Origin: Straminergon stramineum
Taxonomy: Eukaryota > Streptophyta > Bryopsida > Hypnales > Calliergonaceae
Assembly (NCBI GenBank): GCA_963920665.1
Contig: OY987269.1
Location: forward strand, 9,798,501 to 9,862,500
Direction of reading: 5' to 3'
DNA length: 64,000 nt
Of the stretch, positions 60,509-64,000 are shown piece by piece; positions within the stretch are counted from its first letter, which is position 1, and each line of letters starts with the position of its first letter. The position numbers and the translations under genes were made by a program. The notes beneath the pieces are model-generated. The model did not search any database. It was not told the origin of the DNA and saw nothing but the letters and a program-made list of their open reading frames with translations.

Positions 60509-60712
60509 ATGAGCGAGAAATCGAACATTCAGTTGTTTTCAATTCCCAACGGAATCAGCGGCGTGGATTGGGAGACATTGGGTGGATTCGAGTCAGACTT
60601 GCTGTTTGCTGTGAAGGATGGTCATGGGTTCAATTCCAAAGATGGACCTCCCGCTGTCTTCGGAGACGGGGTCTCAGATGCTGAATCCAGACGTAGGGAC
60701 GTAGTGTTATAA
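60509..60712 (+). CDS. Short ORF (67 codons), hypothetical, unknown family
   Basis: ATG 60509 opens a frame with mixed, protein-like composition (WETLGGFESDLLFAVKDGHG in the middle) ending in TAA at 60710. It may be a first coding exon or a small protein. No homologue recognised. A donor-like AAG|GTAAAA lies upstream at about 60312, so the island could hold a spliced 5' leader. Confidence 0.25.
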   Translation: MSEKSNIQLFSIPNGISGVDWETLGGFESDLLFAVKDGHGFNSKDGPPAVFGDGVSDAESRRRDVVL

Positions 60713-61700
60713 TTAGAGCTATGCGTGAAGTTCAAGCCAAGCTGCTATAAACAATTCATCAATCCATAAATATTCTGAACCAAGCCAAGAGCCTTCCAGC
60801 CTCCCCCAAATTTCCTCAACCAACACCACCAACTCTCCTCTTGCAACGAAAACTGTTAACCCACTTCCATGTTGAATTCCGAATGTGATATTTCTTGTTC
60901 CGTTTCTCAAGCAGAGTTGGGCTGAATGATTCCCGGTACAGGGCAGTCCGGCAACGTTCCCCTGCCTGGCTGTACCTGCCTGCCTGCTGCTGTTCCAATT
61001 TGTGCCGCTCAAGCTGCTCCTTGGGACCCAGCTGAGGTGGGATGAAGATAAGGCGTTGCCTTGCCTTGCCTTGCCTGGAGTGAAAAAATAATTAAGTGAA
61101 GTGAAGTTCATCGTTTCTCACCTGGAGAATTGAGATGGAACTAACTTATTACAAGCAAGCTGGCTGTCCAGTTGTGGACCATTCAGAAGTCAGGAAAAGC
61201 CTTGCTATTCCTATTTCTAAAGGAGGGCCAGCAGGCAGGCATAACTTACCCTTCCTTCCTTCCTTCCTTTATTAGGGTGCACTGATAATAAGTTCATCAT
61301 CTCATCAGCTCACAGCTGGGGCCAAGTCGCCAAGATTGGCAGCGCTGGCTCTATTCTCAGGAGGCTCTGCATGAGAGCGCAGGCTTAATTGGGCTTGCAA
61401 CAGAACGCCTTCGGACTATTTTACTGCACCCCACCCCCAGTCTGGCGCTCGGGGGGACGGGCTTCGACGCAATCAATCAAGGCTCGCGCACTTGCCAATT
61501 TAAGGTAAGAGGAGAAAGGAGAAGCTGGGGAAAGGGAAGAGAGGCTTTTGCTCGTCGCATCCGACGCATCGCATCCCGGCGAGATGGTCAATAGGAGGCT
61601 CGTTGACTGAATTCGACAGACGGGCCACTCGACGGGACTCGACGAAATCTCGGCATGGACGGGACTAACTTACACTGAATTTTGACTGGGCTTCTTAATA
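60713..61700. other. GC-richer island, right part, no gene recognised
   Basis: Balanced base composition unlike the flanks, with ccttg/ccttcc runs at 61055-61075 and 61250-61270. A long minus-strand frame (60719-61111) has no recognisable domain. The island (59.3-61.7 kb) may be a promoter or non-coding transcript region. Confidence 0.35.
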
Positions 61701-63225
61701 AAGTTTTGGGTCATTGCTCAAAACAAAAGAAAAAGAAAAAAGAAAAAAGTGCAATTTCTGGAACATCCTCTAGAACAGGCAATAACCTAATTTTCTGTAT
61801 TCATAAAGAATCAAACTTTTAGATCATAATAGATCTAATCATAGCTTATAATCAAATAGTCGTGTCATGCATGAACTTCTACGCATATTTCTTATCAAAA
61901 GTCATAATGCCAAAAAAATACCACAAATATGCAATTTGCAAGATGTATGACTCGTACTTGGTCATATAAAGCATAAATATCAACAAGTTTATGCTTTGAA
62001 AGACTGCCTATTCTTTAAAAGCATGTACAAAACTTTCTATTGTCATCTCCTTTCTGAGTGTAGTGAAACAAAAGCAAATAACGCCATGTGAGAAGGTAGT
62101 CAAAGAGATTTTTTGAAAGGTATCAGAAATTCCTCCAAGAGGTTGTGGACCTCACCTGTGCCCATCCCAAAAATCACACAAGAAAGTAAGGTTAGTGAGG
62201 TGCAATGGGTGTCTACAACCCACAGACATGTGTTATAGCTTTCACAAGGAGCAAAAAATTATACCAACAAATTTAAGAATACTACCACATAAGCCTAACT
62301 AACCACTTGGTTGCATGTAGGGCGTTGTGAAGAAGTCGCCATGTTTCCTAGTTCCCAGAGACTACTCAATAAAGGAAGTAGTATCAAACACCAATCAGTA
62401 GAATAGTTACAGAGGAATTGTAGTGAAAAATCCCAAAGCTTCACTCAGCAGCAACATGTCAAAATAACACTAGAATAGCTGAGGGCAAGACTAAACATAA
62501 AGTGCTTTAACACTTGAATTATTGTACTACAACAATACAAAATATGAAAGGCAAGTTTTAAAAAACTTGATTCTTGCCTATGCAAGCCATAGTTCATTCA
62601 AATGGCCGGCAATATCAATGAGCTTTTATATTGATTCAACTACCAATGTGGTCGTTTTAATATGAACAATAAATCCATGAAATGGAAAGGCTATGATGAC
62701 TTAAGTTCACATACATCATGTGCCATAGGATCTATGAGATCTGTCCAAAAAATTCTTTTAATCACATATCGATGGGAGGGAAGGATTATGTACTCACTTT
62801 AAACAAAAAAGAAAGAATTTAAATTTTGTAATGGTTCAAGAAGACAAGTAATTAACTTGTCATGAATAAATTGTGTTTATGTTTTATCTACCTAGGAAAG
62901 GAGTACAAGCAATTACTTTACTTTTGGTGTAACTTCAGTCACTTCAATTAGATGAAAAAATCTAGGGGGGGGGGGAATGGGCTTTGTCTTGGGGATTGAT
63001 TTGTAGACATTGCCTATTGAGTTGAGTGGATCACTTTCAAATTGAAAATACAGTAATAACCTTGGAAAATTTGGAAAGCTCAGTCTCAAATTTATACCAA
63101 GAAGAAACAATTTGAGGATGAAGAGTGCTTGATGAATGAAACTTACTCTAGAAATGAGAAAGCAATCAAGAATTTGAACATTTTTATAGGTTATTACTTT
63201 GGTGATAGGTCTTGTCTTGAAACAT
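61701..63225. other. AT-rich intergenic DNA
   Basis: No gene recognised; a G10 run lies at about 62966. Confidence 0.4.
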
Positions 63226-63374
63226 TCAATCCTTGAACATCGACACGGACGTTTTGTGTCCAATGAATGACTTCATTATTGACTATAGAAAAATAAAATA
63301 CACCTATTGGTTCAATAATTGGAGTAGTTTTGCTAACTACCTTGGTCATAGGAGATGTGTCCTTTAAGGGTTAA
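63226..63374. mobile_element. TTAA-type element, family D-short, copy 2 (149 bp)
   Basis: The left end tcaatccttgaacatcgac is a mutated TTAACCCTTGAAC terminus; the right end is gtcctttaagggTTAA. The first 40 bases match the left end of the 21673 element (gacacggacgttttgtgtcc), and the middle matches 8200-8265. Confidence 0.65.
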
Positions 63375-64000
63375 TCTTGTAATACCACTTTACAAACACT
63401 AAATGTCTTGTAGATGCATTAAGAGGGGATTTGAGGCCTCCAATAGATTGCGAGTTCCCAAATAGTTTGCTCTATGGAGCTTAAATTTAGGAGAATATAT
63501 CACACAACCAAAGGTAATTGATTCATAAATTAGCTCTCTCTTGTTTGGAGGGCATATACTCTCACAAAGGAGATGTGTGGGTGATAGATATCCAATCTTG
63601 GACCTCTCTTGCGTGATAAAGCTCACCCTCTAAATGGAATCTTGTTTGAGCCCTCTAAGAGTGTGTTTACATTGGGATCTTTGAACTGGACACTCCAAAT
63701 ACTTTTCGTTGTGGTCAGAGCTCAAGCCTCCCCTCCAACCTCTAGCCCCTTGCATTTGGCATCTCCAAAATTGGAAGGCCTAGACGTTGAGTTAGAGAGG
63801 TTCAATTTTGGAAAAAAAATACATGGTAGACAACTAGAATTTTCTGAAATCATACATTTTTGATGGGGGGGAGTTTATTTTTACTATGTCATGCTATTTT
63901 CCAAGGAGTATCATACTAATTTCTAAAGAATTTCTAATGCAAACTAAAGTCCAATGGAAACCTTACATAGGATCCAAGTCCATCTGGAGGGGCCAGAGAC
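63375..64000. other. AT-rich intergenic DNA to window end
   Basis: No gene recognised. Confidence 0.4.

Noticed and set aside
1..64000. CRISPR arrays, tRNA or rRNA genes, bacterial operons
   Set aside because: None seen; genes are spliced and eukaryotic, and no regularly spaced repeat-spacer pattern or cloverleaf was found by eye.

Overview
This window reads as nuclear DNA of a plant-lineage (streptophyte) eukaryote. Its genes have GT-AG introns, one encodes a chloroplast-targeted peroxiredoxin, the BUD31 protein has plant-type features, and plant telo-boxes precede a ribosome-biogenesis gene. Gene density is low: four intact multi-exon genes in 64 kb, separated by AT-rich DNA full of transposon remnants. 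The clade cannot be fixed from sequence alone. The density of small TTAA-bounded elements and the compact introns make me lean towards a non-flowering streptophyte (inference).

Layout. 1-357 holds the last two exons of an unrecognised gene entering from the left. 358-8610 is AT-rich repeat DNA with several terminal-inverted-repeat (TIR) elements that begin and end in TTAA. 8861-14165 is a less AT-rich island with a 298-codon coiled-coil ORF, broken coding fragments of an unrecognised gene, and a decayed piece of elongation factor G. A foldback element lies at 14183-14348 and a solo LTR with its target-site duplication at 16156-17471. BUD31 (+, three exons) is at 19494-20851. Plastid 2-Cys peroxiredoxin (-, seven exons) is at 23721-27908, with tandem repeats in intron 1 and upstream. 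29-35.4 kb is repeat DNA including CACTA-like, Tourist-like and TTAA elements. A BSD-domain protein gene (+, fifteen exons) is at 36534-42783. 42.8-49 kb is repeat DNA. A DEAD-box helicase of the HAS1/DDX18 type (+, seven exons) is at 49471-52937. 53-59.2 kb is repeat DNA. 59.3-61.7 kb is a GC-richer island with a TATA box and short ORFs but no recognised gene. The rest is AT-rich.

The four intact genes are housekeeping genes with no evident shared pathway: splicing (BUD31), chloroplast peroxide removal (2-Cys Prx), a BSD-domain protein of unknown exact role, and 60S ribosome assembly (HAS1).

The least ordinary signals are four. (1) A set of element families share a TTAA + CCCYTAAA-type terminus, including a near-identical 645-650 bp pair and a run in which neighbouring elements share single TTAA sites. 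(2) There is a decayed gene of unknown family at 8.9-13.7 kb. (3) The promoter-proximal or intronic DNA of BUD31 and the peroxiredoxin contains independent tandem duplications. (4) There are two large foldback structures. All coordinates and exon models were read by eye; no database search was run.
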